Shown piece by piece: positions 36,651-46,936 of a DNA stretch of 59,301 bases (position 1 is its first letter; the number at the start of each line of letters is the position of its first letter). Under the pieces are notes generated by a model. The model did not search any database, was not told the DNA's origin, and was given only the letters and a program-made list of their open reading frames with translations. Source of the DNA: Akkermansia muciniphila (GTDB taxonomy: Bacteria; Verrucomicrobiota; Verrucomicrobiia; Limisphaerales; SXTU01); contig CAMCFN010000005.1 in the NCBI GenBank assembly GCA_945874145.1, forward strand, positions 76,023 through 135,323. Direction: 5' to 3'. A program made the translations under genes and the position numbers.

Positions 36651-39600
36651 TCACTTTCTTGCTTCTGCGGTCATGATGAACTCGATCAGATCCGCCATTG
36701 CCTGCGGGGTGAGTCCCGTTGCCAAACCCTCCGGCATCAGGGATTGCCCGGAGCTTTTCATCGTCTTCACCTTGGTGCGCGTCAGATTCACTTCCTGCCC
36801 GTTGGCCATCCGCAGCGTCACGTTGCTGGGGCTCTCGTTGCCAATGATGGCGGTGTAACTCTCGTCGTCGCGCGTCTCAACCTGGAAGGCAATGAACTGC
36901 GGCGCGACCTCGGCATTGGGCTCGATGATGCTGGCCAGCAGCTTGTCCTTGCCGGCGGTTTTCACCGTGACGAAATCCGGCCCCAGCGCGAAGCCGTCCT
37001 GACCGGCGCGATGGCAAGCCATGCACCGTTCGAGAAAGACCACCTTGCCCCGGGCAGCATCGCCCGGCAGGGAGAGGGCCGGCTGAAACGCTTTCAACAC
37101 GTCGGCGGGTTTAGCCTCGGGCACAAAGACCTTGGCCGCGAGCGAACTGACCGCCGGATCACGGCTGGCCCTGAGCGCCTTCACCTGCGCAGTCGGCAGA
37201 TCAGCTGCCTTGATGGAGCCGGCCTGCACCGCCTGGAGCAAGGCCAGCGCGCGATCAGACCGGGTGAGCAGCACCGCCACCGCATCCGTCCGGGCTGGGG
37301 CAGAGAAGCTAGGCCAACGCATCACGAGCTCGCGGCCCACCTCGGGTGCCGGGAATCGGCCCAGCGCCGCGATGGCTGCGAGGCGCACGGGTTCCTGTGG
37401 GGCATCAAGGAGCTTGATGAGCTTGGCCCCGGACTCCGCGTATGAAGTCAGGGCGATCAACTGGATGGCTTGCGTGCGCGCGATGTCTGTTGCCTGGGCA
37501 TTTTCTGCGGTCAGGGCGGCGGCGGCGAAGACGCCTTTCAGATGACTGAGCTTGTCCACCGCTGCCAGCGTGGTGCCAGCCCGCGCCGCCCCATCGCCCA
37601 GCGCACGCACCAGCGTGGCCACTGGCGCGGCGGAATCTGGCTTCATGGCGAACTCTAGCACCGCCCGCGCCTCGGCGGGATTGTTCCGCGCCCCGATGAG
37701 TTCGACCAAGCGGCGGAGAAACTCTCCACTGGCCGGATTGGAACGAAACCTCAAGTCATGAACCAACGCTGTGAAAACGTCCCCCACCCCGTCGGTTAGC
37801 GCGCTCAACACCGCCAGCTGAGTCCAAGCGCTGCCCGCGTCATTGCGGATGATATCCGCGAGGGCCCGGGAGCGAGAGGAGTGCCGCACGTCGCCGAGCG
37901 TGAGGGCGAGTTGGTAGCGCACCCGGGGGGAAAGATCGCCGGTCATGGTGAGCAGCTTGTCCACCAACGGACCACCCACGCGCGCACCGCTCACGAGCGG
38001 TTCCGTCAGCTTGACGGCCTGCTCCCGCACGCGTTCGTCGCTGTCGGCCAAGCCCAACAGCAAGTGCCTTGGCTCCAGCGCAATCAGTCCGTCCAGCGCG
38101 TAAAGCGCATGCATCCGGCCCAGAGCGGATCGCGACCGATGCAACAACTGCTCCAGCTCGGACACCGCGCGCCGGTCCTGCCGCTCAAAAATCAGGCGTG
38201 CGGCCGTGTCGCGCGTCCAGCCGTTCGGACTGGCCAGATGAGCCACCAACTGGGAGGTGGTGGCGACGCCCAGTCGGACTGCCGGAGGTTGCTTGAAACC
38301 CTCCGGCACGATCCGGTAGATGCGCCCGCGATCATTGCCGCTGTTCAGGTCGATGTGTTTCTTGATGGCCTCCGGGATGGACCACGGGTGCTCGATCACC
38401 TCGCGATACATGTCCGCGATGTAGAGGCAGCCGTCGGGTGCGTTCTGGAAATGCACCGGCCGGAACCATGTATCCCGGGAGGCGAGAAACTCGAAGTTCT
38501 GCTCGTCCGCCGGGCGCTTCGCGGTCAGCGCGACGCCATTGGGAGAAAGCACCTTGCGGTGAACCAAGTTGCCACCCGCATCTCCGATGAAAGCGTTGTC
38601 CACAAACTCGGGACCGTAAGCATCGCCGCGATAAATGGTCGCTCCCGTCGCCCCGGTGAAGTAACCCGAGACCCGCCCGCCACCTTCGACCATGCCCGGC
38701 ACCACTCCGCTGATTCGCCACCGGGTGCGTATGATCCGCCACGGCTCGTCCGGGCTGAGGCGGAAGACCTCCGCCGCCGGGCCATCCGCGGCGATGCTGA
38801 TGCGGGGACTGGGCATCACCAAGTGCGGGTTGCGTGCGCCGTAGTGCAGGCCATACATGAGCAATTGCAAATGGTCGCTGTTGCTGCACACGAACTTCCG
38901 GCCCACGCTGTCAAACGAGAGGCCGTATTGCCCGCCACCGGTCTCCGCCCGCAACCGGAGACTGCGCGTGTCGAAGCTGAAGTCCCGCCCGCGCAGATCG
39001 AGCGCCGCCAGCGCGTTGGTCGCCAGGGACTTCACTGCGTTTCCGCCATTGGGGCCCGTTGCCCCGTGGATGCGATTGTCCAGTCCCCAATTGAAGGAGT
39101 TGATCAGCGCCTGAACGTTCAACCGCGTCACCCCGCTGCCAAAGCCGGTGAAAACCACCTTGCGCTCATCGGCCTTGCCATCCCCGTTGGTGTCCTTCAG
39201 CCAGATGATGTCCGGCGTCGCTCCCACAAAGACGCCGCCGCCGGAGCAAATCACCGCCGTGGGCCAGGCCAAGTCCTCAGCAAACACGGTGCTCTTGTCG
39301 AACTTCCCATCACCATCCGTGTCCTCCAACAGCCGGATGCGCCCGAGATGCGGCTGCTCATCCCGTCGCTCCGAGTAATCCACCATCTCCACGACAAAGA
39401 GCCGGCCATTTTCATCGAACGCCATCGTGATGGGATCCCGCACAAGCGGTTCGGCGGCGACCAGTTCGAGGCGAAAACCCTTCTTAATCTGAAAGCTCCC
39501 CACCGCCTGCGCCGGTTCGATAGCAGGGAAGCGCGGCAAATCCTTCGCCGTCACCTCCGGCTGCGCACCCTTCTTGCCGTAAACCTCGCTGTAACTCACC

Positions 39601-39698
39601 GGGGCCTTTGGCGAAGGGGCGGCGGCTAGCAGAGGCCAGCTAGCTCCAAACAGAAAAGCGGCGGTGAGCAACCGCAAGACGATGCGAGGCTGAAACAT
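36651..39698 (-). CDS. PVC-type dehydrogenase with HEAT repeats and C-terminal cytochrome domain
   Basis: ATG 39698 gives about 1015 residues with a signal peptide (1-26). A six-bladed-type propeller with [13 protein letters not shown] and [12 protein letters not shown] loops occupies roughly residues 60-480. A long run of HEAT-like helices (about 500-850) follows, then a haem-binding domain with CMACH at 892-896 and a [11 protein letters not shown] segment that could supply the distal Met. This is the common architecture of the family in PVC bacteria and lacks the SGNH and copper domains of the three giant fusions. Substrate unknown. It is divergent from the prepilin gene. Confidence 0.87.
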   Translation of the reverse strand: MFQPRIVLRLLTAAFLFGASWPLLAAAPSPKAPVSYSEVYGKKGAQPEVTAKDLPRFPAIEPAQAVGSFQIKKGFRLELVAAEPLVRDPITMAFDENGRLFVVEMVDYSERRDEQPHLGRIRLLEDTDGDGKFDKSTVFAEDLAWPTAVICSGGGVFVGATPDIIWLKDTNGDGKADERKVVFTGFGSGVTRLNVQALINSFNWGLDNRIHGATGPNGGNAVKSLATNALAALDLRGRDFSFDTRSLRLRAETGGGQYGLSFDSVGRKFVCSNSDHLQLLMYGLHYGARNPHLVMPSPRISIAADGPAAEVFRLSPDEPWRIIRTRWRISGVVPGMVEGGGRVSGYFTGATGATIYRGDAYGPEFVDNAFIGDAGGNLVHRKVLSPNGVALTAKRPADEQNFEFLASRDTWFRPVHFQNAPDGCLYIADMYREVIEHPWSIPEAIKKHIDLNSGNDRGRIYRIVPEGFKQPPAVRLGVATTSQLVAHLASPNGWTRDTAARLIFERQDRRAVSELEQLLHRSRSALGRMHALYALDGLIALEPRHLLLGLADSDERVREQAVKLTEPLVSGARVGGPLVDKLLTMTGDLSPRVRYQLALTLGDVRHSSRSRALADIIRNDAGSAWTQLAVLSALTDGVGDVFTALVHDLRFRSNPASGEFLRRLVELIGARNNPAEARAVLEFAMKPDSAAPVATLVRALGDGAARAGTTLAAVDKLSHLKGVFAAAALTAENAQATDIARTQAIQLIALTSYAESGAKLIKLLDAPQEPVRLAAIAALGRFPAPEVGRELVMRWPSFSAPARTDAVAVLLTRSDRALALLQAVQAGSIKAADLPTAQVKALRASRDPAVSSLAAKVFVPEAKPADVLKAFQPALSLPGDAARGKVVFLERCMACHRAGQDGFALGPDFVTVKTAGKDKLLASIIEPNAEVAPQFIAFQVETRDDESYTAIIGNESPSNVTLRMANGQEVNLTRTKVKTMKSSGQSLMPEGLATGLTPQAMADLIEFIMTAEARK

Positions 39699-39832
39699 GG
39701 GAGGAAAATGGGGAAGTTCGCCGGGACAGGAAAGCGGAATCCGTCTTCGAGCAATGCCGGCCATTCTGCCAACGTTCGCTCGACACGGTGCTGCGCCTGT
39801 GTTTTGGTCTGTTCATTGCCACAGCCGCCCTC

Positions 39833-40612
39833 ATGAACGCACGCACCTTGCATTCCGCCGCCCGCTCGCTGGCCTTCACGTTGATCGAGTTGCTCGTTGT
39901 CATCGCAATCATCGCGATCTTGGCGGGACTCCTCCTGCCTTCGCTCGCCTCGGCCAAGGGAAAAGCCAAGGGAATGCAGTGCCTAAATAACAACCGGCAG
40001 ATCTCCCTGGCTTCGCGCCTGTATCAGGATGACAACGACAGCACGTTCGTCTTCCTCTGGCGACAACCCCGGCAGGCCGAAGAACCCACCTCCGCAGCAA
40101 GTCTCGTCCAAAGTGGGGCCGCAACCATCTGGTGGCCGGACAAACTGAGCACCTACATTCCCAACCAGCCCAAAACCTTCGACTGCGTGAGTCTGACTGT
40201 TCCCGCCGCCATCAACGCCGGCGGCACCGCCAACAACACCAACCGCCTCGGCATCGCGATGAATCATCCGGAGTTCGGTATCACCTCACCCGCTGGTGCA
40301 ACCCGCCGTATCCGGGACACCGAAGTAGCCCAACCGGCCGCCTCGCTGGTTTTTTCCGACGCCGCCCAAGTCAGTAACCCCAACGAGCCCGACCCGGACC
40401 TCTGGCTCGAAATCATGCAAACCGCGACCATTTACATGCGCGTGCCCACCAACGCCCCCTTCTTCACTTCCGATCCGGTCCGAATGGTCGCCCGCCACAA
40501 CAAGCGCGTTCCTGTGGGTTTCGTAGATGGCCACTCGGAACTGATGAAGCCCAGCCAAACCGGCATGCAATACTTGTCCGGTGACCCCCGCTCTTTGTGG
40601 GATAAGTTTTAA
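39833..40612 (+). CDS. Prepilin-like protein with N-terminal methylation motif (DUF1559-like)
   Basis: ATG 39833 gives 259 residues. The type IV prepilin/pseudopilin signature [18 protein letters not shown] starts near residue 15, with Glu at the +5 position after the cleavage site. [19 protein letters not shown] segment near the end matches the H-X9-DG-type C-terminal motif of the large verrucomicrobial/planctomycete family. These proteins are assumed to be processed by a prepilin peptidase and exposed at the envelope; the function of most is unknown. Confidence 0.85.
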   Translation: MNARTLHSAARSLAFTLIELLVVIAIIAILAGLLLPSLASAKGKAKGMQCLNNNRQISLASRLYQDDNDSTFVFLWRQPRQAEEPTSAASLVQSGAATIWWPDKLSTYIPNQPKTFDCVSLTVPAAINAGGTANNTNRLGIAMNHPEFGITSPAGATRRIRDTEVAQPAASLVFSDAAQVSNPNEPDPDLWLEIMQTATIYMRVPTNAPFFTSDPVRMVARHNKRVPVGFVDGHSELMKPSQTGMQYLSGDPRSLWDKF

Positions 40613-40638
40613 CCAAGCTCGCTCGGCATCGACAGGTC

Positions 40639-40923
40639 ATGCGTTCCCTCGCAATCCTCTTCCTCGCAGCCGCCTTTTTGGTGGCCTGCAAAAAGCGTCC
40701 CGTCGCCACCACGCCTGTCGTTCCGGAGAGGAATGTCCCCCTCACGGAACCGACGCTGAAGGAACTCAACGAAGCCTTGCAGGCGTGGTTTACCTCCCGT
40801 GGCAAAGCCCCGGCCAGTTTTGAGGAACTGGCCAAAGCCCGCTTCATTTCCAAAGTGCCCACCCCGCCACCGGGGCGGCAATACGTAATCGACCCGGAGA
40901 AACTCCAGGTCGTGCTGAAGTAG
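40639..40923 (+). CDS. Small lipoprotein
   Basis: The 94-residue product has a lipoprotein signal with lipobox LVAC (Cys at about 17), then KKRPVATTP and a short alpha-helical region, ending in PPPGRQYVIDPEKLQVVLK. The end resembles the C-terminus of some prepilin-associated small proteins. It begins 26 bases after the prepilin-like gene and is probably co-transcribed. No function known. Confidence 0.65.
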   Translation: MRSLAILFLAAAFLVACKKRPVATTPVVPERNVPLTEPTLKELNEALQAWFTSRGKAPASFEELAKARFISKVPTPPPGRQYVIDPEKLQVVLK

Positions 40924-40970
40924 CGCCGCGAGCGTAGTCACAAGAGATCAACTTCAGCCGCACTCCCTTC

Positions 40971-42416
40971 CTAAGCCTCCCCCTCCGATATGGATGCTCG
41001 CGCCTCCCGCTCGCGCCGGGCCTGCTGGGCGGAGATTTTTCGCAACCAAGCCTCAGCTCCCGAGGCTTGAGGCTCGAACGGATTCAACAACTGCAGCGAT
41101 TCCGCCCCCTCCACGTCCATCGCCTCCCAATCCACAAAGTAGCGAAAACTCTGCCCCTCCAGAAGCCGCATCACGCTCGAACGGGCGGCTGCGCGGGTGT
41201 CGGCGGGCGGCGTGAGCAAGGCCGCGTGTTGCTCTTTGGGCGAGATGACCCACGGCTCCGGCGTGCAAGCCAGCGGCCAGGCAAGGTTTCGCGCGGGGTC
41301 AACAGCATGGAATTCCAAGTCCTGCGCGCGCAGCCACGGGTCGGTCCACGGGAGATTTTCCTGCGCGAGGAACTGCGTGTAGAGCCAGCGCTTCGTCACC
41401 CAGTCCACGAGGCCGACAAGATTCTCGACGTTTGTTTCCAGGCCCGCCAACACGCGGTCCCAGATGCCGAGCAGCGCGTCCGTCTCCGTGTCGCGTCCGC
41501 GAAATTCCTTCTCTGCGGCGGCGTAAAACCACCGCAGCACCTCGGCCGCCGGGACTTCGCGCCCATCCGCCAATTGCACCAGCCACGGGCCATTGGGTTG
41601 GTGCGAAAGTGTGCGAAAGGTAAACACCGCATCCGCCAGCGCCACCTGAGGCAGCTTATCAATCTCCAGCAGGTCCAGCACGAGCGACGCGGTGCCGCAC
41701 TTGAGCGCCAGCGTGGCGGGCAGGACGCTGGTGTCTCCGTGGATCAGGTGCAGCCGCCGGAAGCGGCTTGGATCAGCCAGCGGTTCGTCGCGCGTGTTGA
41801 TGATGGCACGGTTAAACTGCACCCACTCGAAGAGGTCGTTGTTGATGTAGTCGGCACGCTGGCTGATTTGAAAATCGCTATCCACCCCGAGCTTGATGAT
41901 GTCACCGCGAGACTCCGCACCCGGCGTGGAACGGACGCGGCCTGCGCCGGTGTAGAGCACCCGCAGCGTGAGAAAGGCGAGGAGCGACTGGACGTTCGCC
42001 TCGTTGAGCGGCGCACCTCGGCGGACGAGGTAATTCTCGTGGCAGCCAAACGTCGCGCCCGAGTAGTAGTCCACGTTGTTCCGCACGAAGCTGACTTGCT
42101 CCGCCAGTCCAAGCTCGTGCGTGGCAGCCGAGAGCAGATCATCGCCCGCGCGGTCGAAGCGCAGCAGGTCGCGGAGGGAAAGGCACTCGGGCGTGCAGAT
42201 TTCGAGGTGGCCCATGTCCACGTAGCAGCGCCCGCCATTGAAGAGGAAGCCGCCGTTGCCCGCCGGCTCGTCCCAATCGCGCTGGTGCATGTCCGCGAGG
42301 CCGAAGCGGTTCTGCTCGAACATCCAGTTGCGCACGCGCGCGACGGCTGCGGGCGGCCCGGCGGGGTCGCTGCTCAGGCACCCGTATTCCGTTTCAAGGC
42401 CGACGATGCGGTTCAT
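40971..42416 (-). CDS. Dop/PafA family protein (pupylation ligase or deamidase/depupylase)
   Basis: The 481-residue protein belongs to the glutamine-synthetase-like Dop/PafA family. It begins RIVGLETEYG, where the Glu residues bind Mg-ATP, then has RCYVDMGHLEICTPEC with the catalytic-type Asp, a FVRNNVDYYSGATFGCHENYL segment, a QISQRADYI and IINTRDEPLADPSRFRRLH block, and a DWVTKRWLYTQF-QENLPW segment near the C-terminus. The stretch between ETEYG and the catalytic Asp is about 45 residues, shorter than in mycobacterial Dop and nearer PafA, while the QENLPW-type segment looks Dop-like; the subtype is therefore open. Either way it should act on Pup or UBact-type tags in the cytoplasm. It ends close to a convergent lipoprotein gene. 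Confidence 0.8.
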   Translation of the reverse strand: MNRIVGLETEYGCLSSDPAGPPAAVARVRNWMFEQNRFGLADMHQRDWDEPAGNGGFLFNGGRCYVDMGHLEICTPECLSLRDLLRFDRAGDDLLSAATHELGLAEQVSFVRNNVDYYSGATFGCHENYLVRRGAPLNEANVQSLLAFLTLRVLYTGAGRVRSTPGAESRGDIIKLGVDSDFQISQRADYINNDLFEWVQFNRAIINTRDEPLADPSRFRRLHLIHGDTSVLPATLALKCGTASLVLDLLEIDKLPQVALADAVFTFRTLSHQPNGPWLVQLADGREVPAAEVLRWFYAAAEKEFRGRDTETDALLGIWDRVLAGLETNVENLVGLVDWVTKRWLYTQFLAQENLPWTDPWLRAQDLEFHAVDPARNLAWPLACTPEPWVISPKEQHAALLTPPADTRAAARSSVMRLLEGQSFRYFVDWEAMDVEGAESLQLLNPFEPQASGAEAWLRKISAQQARREREARASISEGEA

Positions 42417-42435
42417 GGCCGGGCGCGTTCGGGAG

Positions 42436-42864
42436 TCAGGAAATCTTGACTGCGAGAAAGGGATTTACCACCTGCACGGAGCCGTAGTGCTGCCCGTGGC
42501 TCAAGTCCTCCGAGTAAATTGTCGTGGCTCCGAGCCGCTGGGCGGCGGCGATGATGGCGGCGTCCCAATAGGAGACTTGGAAGCGCTGCCGCAGCTCAAT
42601 CGCCGCCTGAATCAGTTCAGCATCCGTGGGCACGAAGGCACAGTTCATCAGCTTGCGGACGAACTCCGCCGCAGCCGCAGGCGTGACCGAGTTTTTCATC
42701 TTGCCGGTCGCCACGACGTAGAACTCCTAACAAACCTGCGCGGATGTGCCGAACGCGAGCGTGGTGGCCAGTGTGTCTGCGATGCGCTGCTTGACGGCCT
42801 CTTCGGGGAGTTTGGATATGGAATAAAGCAGGACGTTGGTGTCCAGAAAGACCTCAGCGTTCAT
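42436..42864 (-). pseudogene. PIN-domain toxin (VapC-like) with in-frame stop
   Basis: The start MNAEVFLDTNVLLYS at 42864 and the end YWDAAIIAAAQRLGATTIYSEDLSHGQ are the two acidic clusters of a PIN nuclease. They lie in the same frame, separated only by TAG at 42727-42729. At this point PIN toxins commonly have a Gln before EFYV. Read through, the protein would be about 142 residues, normal for VapC. As written only a truncated 45-residue peptide is made. The start overlaps the antitoxin stop by 11 bases. Confidence 0.75.
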
Positions 42865-43063
42865 AGAGGTCTTCGCGCTTCCAAGTGATGGGGCCGACCC
42901 CTGCGTTGGCTTTGTCGGCCAACTCACGCCACTGCCGCGCCCACTCTTCGCGCTCGGCGACTGTTCTGGGCGTGCGCTGCTCCGTCAGCCAACGGGCGAG
43001 TTCTGCTTTTTCCTCCGCCGTCAGTTTGGTGGCGGCGGCCTTGATTTCCTGAACCGTGCTCAT
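42854..43063 (-). CDS. Antitoxin of PIN toxin pair (addiction-module component)
   Basis: The 69-residue acidic protein has STVQEIKAAATKLTAEEKAE followed by a long helix, as in small antitoxins paired with PIN toxins. It is translationally overlapped with the broken toxin start (42854-42864), the standard arrangement for this module. Without an active partner it may be free to decay. The C-terminus ends REDLYER, so it is not a Pup or UBact tag. Confidence 0.65.
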   Translation of the reverse strand: MSTVQEIKAAATKLTAEEKAELARWLTEQRTPRTVAEREEWARQWRELADKANAGVGPITWKREDLYER

Positions 43064-43120
43064 GGCGGCAATCTAGGCGGAACGAGGGGGAAGACAAGCG
43101 GGAGTTCGAGTCCGTGTGTT

Positions 43121-43762
43121 TCATCGCCTTTCGACAAAGGCAGCAGCCCGTCCAGTGCCTATCTCAACGGATTCGATGGCGGGCGGGCGTGGCCCATAAG
43201 CGAAAAACGGATGGGATGCGAATACTGCCAAAGTCTCGACTTTGCCTTTGCCCGTCACAACGAAGAAACTCCAACAACTTGCGTGTCCGTCTTTGTAGCC
43301 GTGGGATGAGCCGAGCAATCTATCCAATTCTGTGAGTGTTTTGCATTCTGCGATCAGCTTGGTGTCTGGCAGACTCGGCACAAGCCTGTGAAGTGCAGTA
43401 ACTGAGTCGTCCGAATATTGCCGCGCCAGTTCAGCAGGTTGTAGGCGTGTTCCCTTCAACTGGCTCCTCACGAGGACGGTGTCGAAAAGCAGGTTGTCGT
43501 CACCCTTCTCACGCTGAGCCAGAATTTGGACATACTCCGTTGGCAGGTTTGCTTGGGAGGACCCGTCATACCGAAACACTATCTTGGAAGTGCCAGTCAG
43601 CGGATGACGGAGGCGGTAGGAACCACCGTGCTCTTGTGAGAGAGACTCAGCTAATTCATAACGGCGCTGCTTGCTCAACTCGGGCCAAGCAAAAGCCAGG
43701 AGCAACAAGCCTAGGAAACTGAAGCGAGCAGCCATTCGGAGTTTGGGCTTCTCGTTCCACAT
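43121..43762 (-). CDS. Membrane-anchored hypothetical protein
   Basis: The protein of up to 213 residues has one hydrophobic segment near its start (FSFLGLLLLAFAWP, about 14-27) and then a soluble domain of mixed helices and strands with no family I recognise. A later ATG at 43735 would begin directly at the hydrophobic segment. It begins six bases after the proteasome-alpha-like gene ends, so the two may be co-transcribed. It shows no beta-subunit N-terminal Thr and is not a candidate for PrcB. Confidence 0.5.
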   Translation of the reverse strand: MWNEKPKLRMAARFSFLGLLLLAFAWPELSKQRRYELAESLSQEHGGSYRLRHPLTGTSKIVFRYDGSSQANLPTEYVQILAQREKGDDNLLFDTVLVRSQLKGTRLQPAELARQYSDDSVTALHRLVPSLPDTKLIAECKTLTELDRLLGSSHGYKDGHASCWSFFVVTGKGKVETLAVFASHPFFAYGPRPPAIESVEIGTGRAAAFVERR

Positions 43763-43768
43763 AACGGT

Positions 43769-44509
43769 TCATGCCTCCAGTTGCTCCAAAGTCCGCGCTT
43801 CGTATCTCGCGCGGCTCGCGGTTGAGCGGCTCAGCCAACCGATTTCAACCGTCTTCCCGCTCACCGCCTTCTGCCACCCCTCCCGCCGCTCCGCCTCCGC
43901 TGGCAGGGCGTCACCGAAGGACTTGTTCTCCGTGAGCACCCACCAAGCTTGCAGCAGCAGGTCGGCGACGGCGGTGCGGTCGGTCTGGCCGGCGAGGGCG
44001 GGGGTGAGCCAGGTCTTCGCGGCGGCTTCGGTTTCGGGCGTGTTCGCGGCGACGGCGAGGCCGCCGGTCTGGAGCTGGAACGCGCCGTCGAAGTGCAAGT
44101 TCGCCAGCAGGTCTTGGCCGGGGTCGTTGCCCAGCTCAACGATGAGCAGCTCGACGAGCGTGGGCGCGGTAAAGAGTTGCTCGAAGTTCTGCTTGAGCTG
44201 CGGGCTGAGGCCGAAGCTCACGAGGCGGCGCAGGCTCACGTCCTCGGGCGCGCGGGTGAAGGCTTCGAGGTGCGCGGCGTCAATCGCGGCCTGGCGGACC
44301 TTCTCGATGTCCGCCGGGTGGCCGAGGCCCGCGAGCGCGAGGCGGTCGTGCAGCTCGAAGACCTTCGAGCGGCCCGCGCCCACGCCCAGCAGCAGGATGC
44401 CGTCAGGCAGGCTGACGGCGAAGACGGGCGAGCCGCCCCGGAGCTGTTCGCGGACGTATTCGCGGCGGTTCGCGACCGCCTCCAGCCAACGATAGGGTTC
44501 CTCAGTCAT
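43769..44509 (-). CDS. prcA: Proteasome alpha subunit-like protein
   Basis: ATG 44509 gives 246 residues. An N-terminal helix (WLEAVANRREYVREQLRGG) leads into a strand pattern VFAVSLPDGILLLG, then SKVFELHDRLALAGLGHPAD and a long helix, a RLVSFGLSPQLKQNFEQLF stretch and LVELLIVELG. This is the order of bacterial PrcA, including the position of the Leu-Tyr/His-Asp-Arg segment after the S1-S4 strands. No N-terminal nucleophile Thr is expected or seen. In a 20S particle it would form the gated outer ring. No beta subunit lies in the window, and the homology is weak, so an alpha-like paralogue with another role is the alternative. Confidence 0.6.
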   Translation of the reverse strand: MTEEPYRWLEAVANRREYVREQLRGGSPVFAVSLPDGILLLGVGAGRSKVFELHDRLALAGLGHPADIEKVRQAAIDAAHLEAFTRAPEDVSLRRLVSFGLSPQLKQNFEQLFTAPTLVELLIVELGNDPGQDLLANLHFDGAFQLQTGGLAVAANTPETEAAAKTWLTPALAGQTDRTAVADLLLQAWWVLTENKSFGDALPAEAERREGWQKAVSGKTVEIGWLSRSTASRARYEARTLEQLEA

Positions 44510-44693
44510 GCGCGGTTTGGTTTTGGCGGGACGGTAGCAGCGTTCGACGGGAAGCTCCAATAAAACCAAGGGGAGGAATTGGCCGCGACGGGGCACACAG
44601 AACGCAGAGGGGGGGAATGATTCAACTTCTATGCAAACGTCCTGCCTGCGGTGAAGTAGGTGCTGCCCTGGCGCTCTCTCCTCAGCCCAAACG

Positions 44694-46331
44694 TCAGTGT
44701 GCCGTTGCCTTTTCAGCTCCAAGGCCGGTGTTTGCGCGGACCGTCAACTCGTCGTATTTCAACTGGCTGGTGGTGTCGGTGCTGAGGATGGTGCCCAGCC
44801 AAGCCGCAAGGAATCCAAGGGGAATGCTGACGATGCCGGGGTTTTTCAAGGGGAACCACGGGACAGCATTGATGAGGCCCTTACCGCTCGGGTCCATCAC
44901 GCTCGGACTAAGCACAATGAGGGCGATGGAGCCGAGCAGACCAATCCCCAGGCCCCAGCAGGCACCCGAGGTGTTAAACCGCTTCCAGAAGAGCGACAGG
45001 ACAATCACGGGCAAGTTCGCGCTTGCTGCAACGGCGAAGGCGAGTCCGACGAGGAAGGCGACGTTGATGGTCTGCAATTTGATCGCCAGGAAGATGGCGA
45101 CTGCCCCCACCACGAACGCCGCGATACGCGCCACACGGACTTCCTCGCCGGGACCGCGCTCGCGCCCGTGATGGAGGACGTTGGTGTAGAAGTCATGGGC
45201 GAAACTTGTGCTGGCGCTGATGGTCAAGCCCGCCACCACGGCAAGAATCGTGGCGAACGCAACCGCGCTGATGAAGGCGAAGAAGATTTCACCACCCAAA
45301 GCCTTGGCCAGAAGCGGCGCACTCATATTTTCCACGCTGATATTGGCCGGCGTCAGGATCGTCGCCGCACCGAATCCCAGAAAGGTGGTCATGATGTAGA
45401 ACGCACCGATGATGGCCATCGCCCAGACCACGCTGAGCCGCGCGGTTTTGGCGTCAGGCACCGTATAAAAGCGCACGAGAACGTGCGGCAGTCCGGCGGT
45501 GCCAAAAACCAACGCGAGGCCGAGCGAAATGAGATCAATCGGACCCCAGCCTTTGGTGACTTCAAGACCGAAGATGAGGCCGGGCTTCAGAAAGTCCTTG
45601 TGGACGATGGTCCCGTCCGGACCGGCCACCGGAACCTTGCCGACGGCCTCGAAGAACTTCGCAAAACTATAATCAAAGTGCTTCAGGACGAGCACGCTGA
45701 GGAAGAGCGATCCGCTCATGAGCAGAATGGCCTTGATGATTTGCACCCAGGTGGTTGCGAGCATTCCCCCGAAGACCACATAGACAATCATCAGCACACC
45801 GACCCCCGCGACGGCCGCCTCGTAGCCCACGCCAGGAAGGAGCAACTTAACCAGCGCGCCCGCACCGACCATCTGAGCAATCATGTAGAAAGTCGAAACT
45901 GTGAGCGTGGAGAGCGAGGCCATCGCGCGGACGGGGCGCGGGCTGAGGCGGTAGGCCAGCACGTCGGCCATGGTGTATTTGCCCGCGTTGCGGAGCGGTT
46001 CAGCGACGACGAGCAACACGGTGAGATAGGCCACCAGCCAGCCGACGGAATACATGAACCCGTCGTAGCCTTTGAAGGCAATCATGCCGGCAATGCCGAG
46101 GAAGCTGGCCGCGCTCATGTAGTCACCGGCAACGGCGAGACCGTTCTGCCATGCGGTGATACCGCGCCCAGCCGCAAAGTAGTTGCTCGCGCCAGTGGAT
46201 TTGCGCGCGGACCAGTAGGTAATGCCGAGCGTCACCAGCACAAAACTCAGAAACATCCCCAAGGCCGGGGTGAATTGAAAACCAGCCGCAGCGGGCGGGT
46301 TGGTGGCAGCAGCCGCAAGGAGGAAGTTCAT
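44694..46331 (-). CDS. actP: Sodium:solute symporter, acetate permease (ActP-like)
   Basis: The 545-residue protein has about 13 hydrophobic segments and typical SSS-family signatures, including [20 protein letters not shown] near residue 60 and a [19 protein letters not shown] segment. The length and motifs match cation/acetate symporters. It takes up acetate or related monocarboxylates with a cation. The start overlaps the stop of the DUF485 gene by ATGA (46328-46331), the classic yjcH-actP arrangement, which supports acetate over other substrates. Confidence 0.88.
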   Translation of the reverse strand: MNFLLAAAATNPPAAAGFQFTPALGMFLSFVLVTLGITYWSARKSTGASNYFAAGRGITAWQNGLAVAGDYMSAASFLGIAGMIAFKGYDGFMYSVGWLVAYLTVLLVVAEPLRNAGKYTMADVLAYRLSPRPVRAMASLSTLTVSTFYMIAQMVGAGALVKLLLPGVGYEAAVAGVGVLMIVYVVFGGMLATTWVQIIKAILLMSGSLFLSVLVLKHFDYSFAKFFEAVGKVPVAGPDGTIVHKDFLKPGLIFGLEVTKGWGPIDLISLGLALVFGTAGLPHVLVRFYTVPDAKTARLSVVWAMAIIGAFYIMTTFLGFGAATILTPANISVENMSAPLLAKALGGEIFFAFISAVAFATILAVVAGLTISASTSFAHDFYTNVLHHGRERGPGEEVRVARIAAFVVGAVAIFLAIKLQTINVAFLVGLAFAVAASANLPVIVLSLFWKRFNTSGACWGLGIGLLGSIALIVLSPSVMDPSGKGLINAVPWFPLKNPGIVSIPLGFLAAWLGTILSTDTTSQLKYDELTVRANTGLGAEKATAH

Positions 46332-46768
46332 TTCGACTTCCCTCCTTTGGCGAGGTCCAGCTTGGCGATGATGGCGTTCTGCCGATCATCGAACTTGGAC
46401 GCCTGCCGCAGATATACAAAGGCCACGCCCCACGCCATGAAGAATTGGGAAAGCGCAAACAAGTAGGCGAGATTCACCGGCCCAACCCGCTTCTCCATCA
46501 ACTCCGGAAACCAGCCCACCAGCACCGGCAGGGCGAAGTAATAGACCACAAAAAAGAGGGTTGCCGGCACCACGAACGCGGCCTTGGCCTTGACCAGTGC
46601 CTTGAATTCGTCCATCGCGGCCACCCGTCCCCAATCCACGACATCCGCGTCCTCATCCGCCGTCTGCTCGTGAGCTGGTGGCGGGCTGGAATGTCCGAGG
46701 CGGGCTATGTCGGTTTCTGCGCTGACCTCGGGGGTAAAATCGAGGTCAGAGTCTGGGGTTTCAGGCAT
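46328..46768 (-). CDS. yjcH: DUF485 family membrane protein (YjcH-like), symporter partner
   Basis: ATG 46768 gives 146 residues. The N-terminal 60 residues are acidic and variable; two membrane segments follow (about 80-105 and 118-138) with the DUF485 spacing. Proteins of this family are encoded immediately upstream of acetate symporters, as here, with overlapping stop and start codons. Its exact role is not known; it probably affects assembly or activity of the transporter. An earlier in-frame ATG at 46819 adds only poorly supported residues. Confidence 0.8.
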   Translation of the reverse strand: MPETPDSDLDFTPEVSAETDIARLGHSSPPPAHEQTADEDADVVDWGRVAAMDEFKALVKAKAAFVVPATLFFVVYYFALPVLVGWFPELMEKRVGPVNLAYLFALSQFFMAWGVAFVYLRQASKFDDRQNAIIAKLDLAKGGKSK

Positions 46769-46936
46769 AACGTTTGGCGAAGTGCGCGACAGAATGAGAA
46801 AGGAGCGCGCACAGGTCAAGGCGCGAGGCGCGGCGGCGGGCGGGAACTGGATGGTAATTGGTGACTAGCGGAGCCCTTGCCGACACCACATTTGCTTCGA
46901 CTCACAGCTAATTACCAAATCCTTTTTCCTCCCGCT

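Noticed and set aside
42727..42729. Reassignment of UAG to Gln
   Set aside because: Two amber codons at likely Gln positions raised the idea, but genuine gene ends use TAG (12446, 19073, 40923), one of them overlapping the next start, so UAG acts as a stop here.
42854..43063. The 69-residue protein as a Pup or UBact tag
   Set aside because: Its size fits, but the C-terminus is REDLYER rather than Gly-Gln/Glu, and both sequence and overlap with the PIN gene mark it as an antitoxin.
43121..43762. The hypothetical protein next to the alpha-like gene as a proteasome beta subunit
   Set aside because: It has a membrane segment, lacks an internal Thr following a propeptide and shows no beta-type strand pattern.
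44697..46466. 589-codon plus-strand frame over the symporter gene
   Set aside because: Composition is His/Arg/Glu-rich without domain, while the minus strand encodes a clear ActP-type protein.
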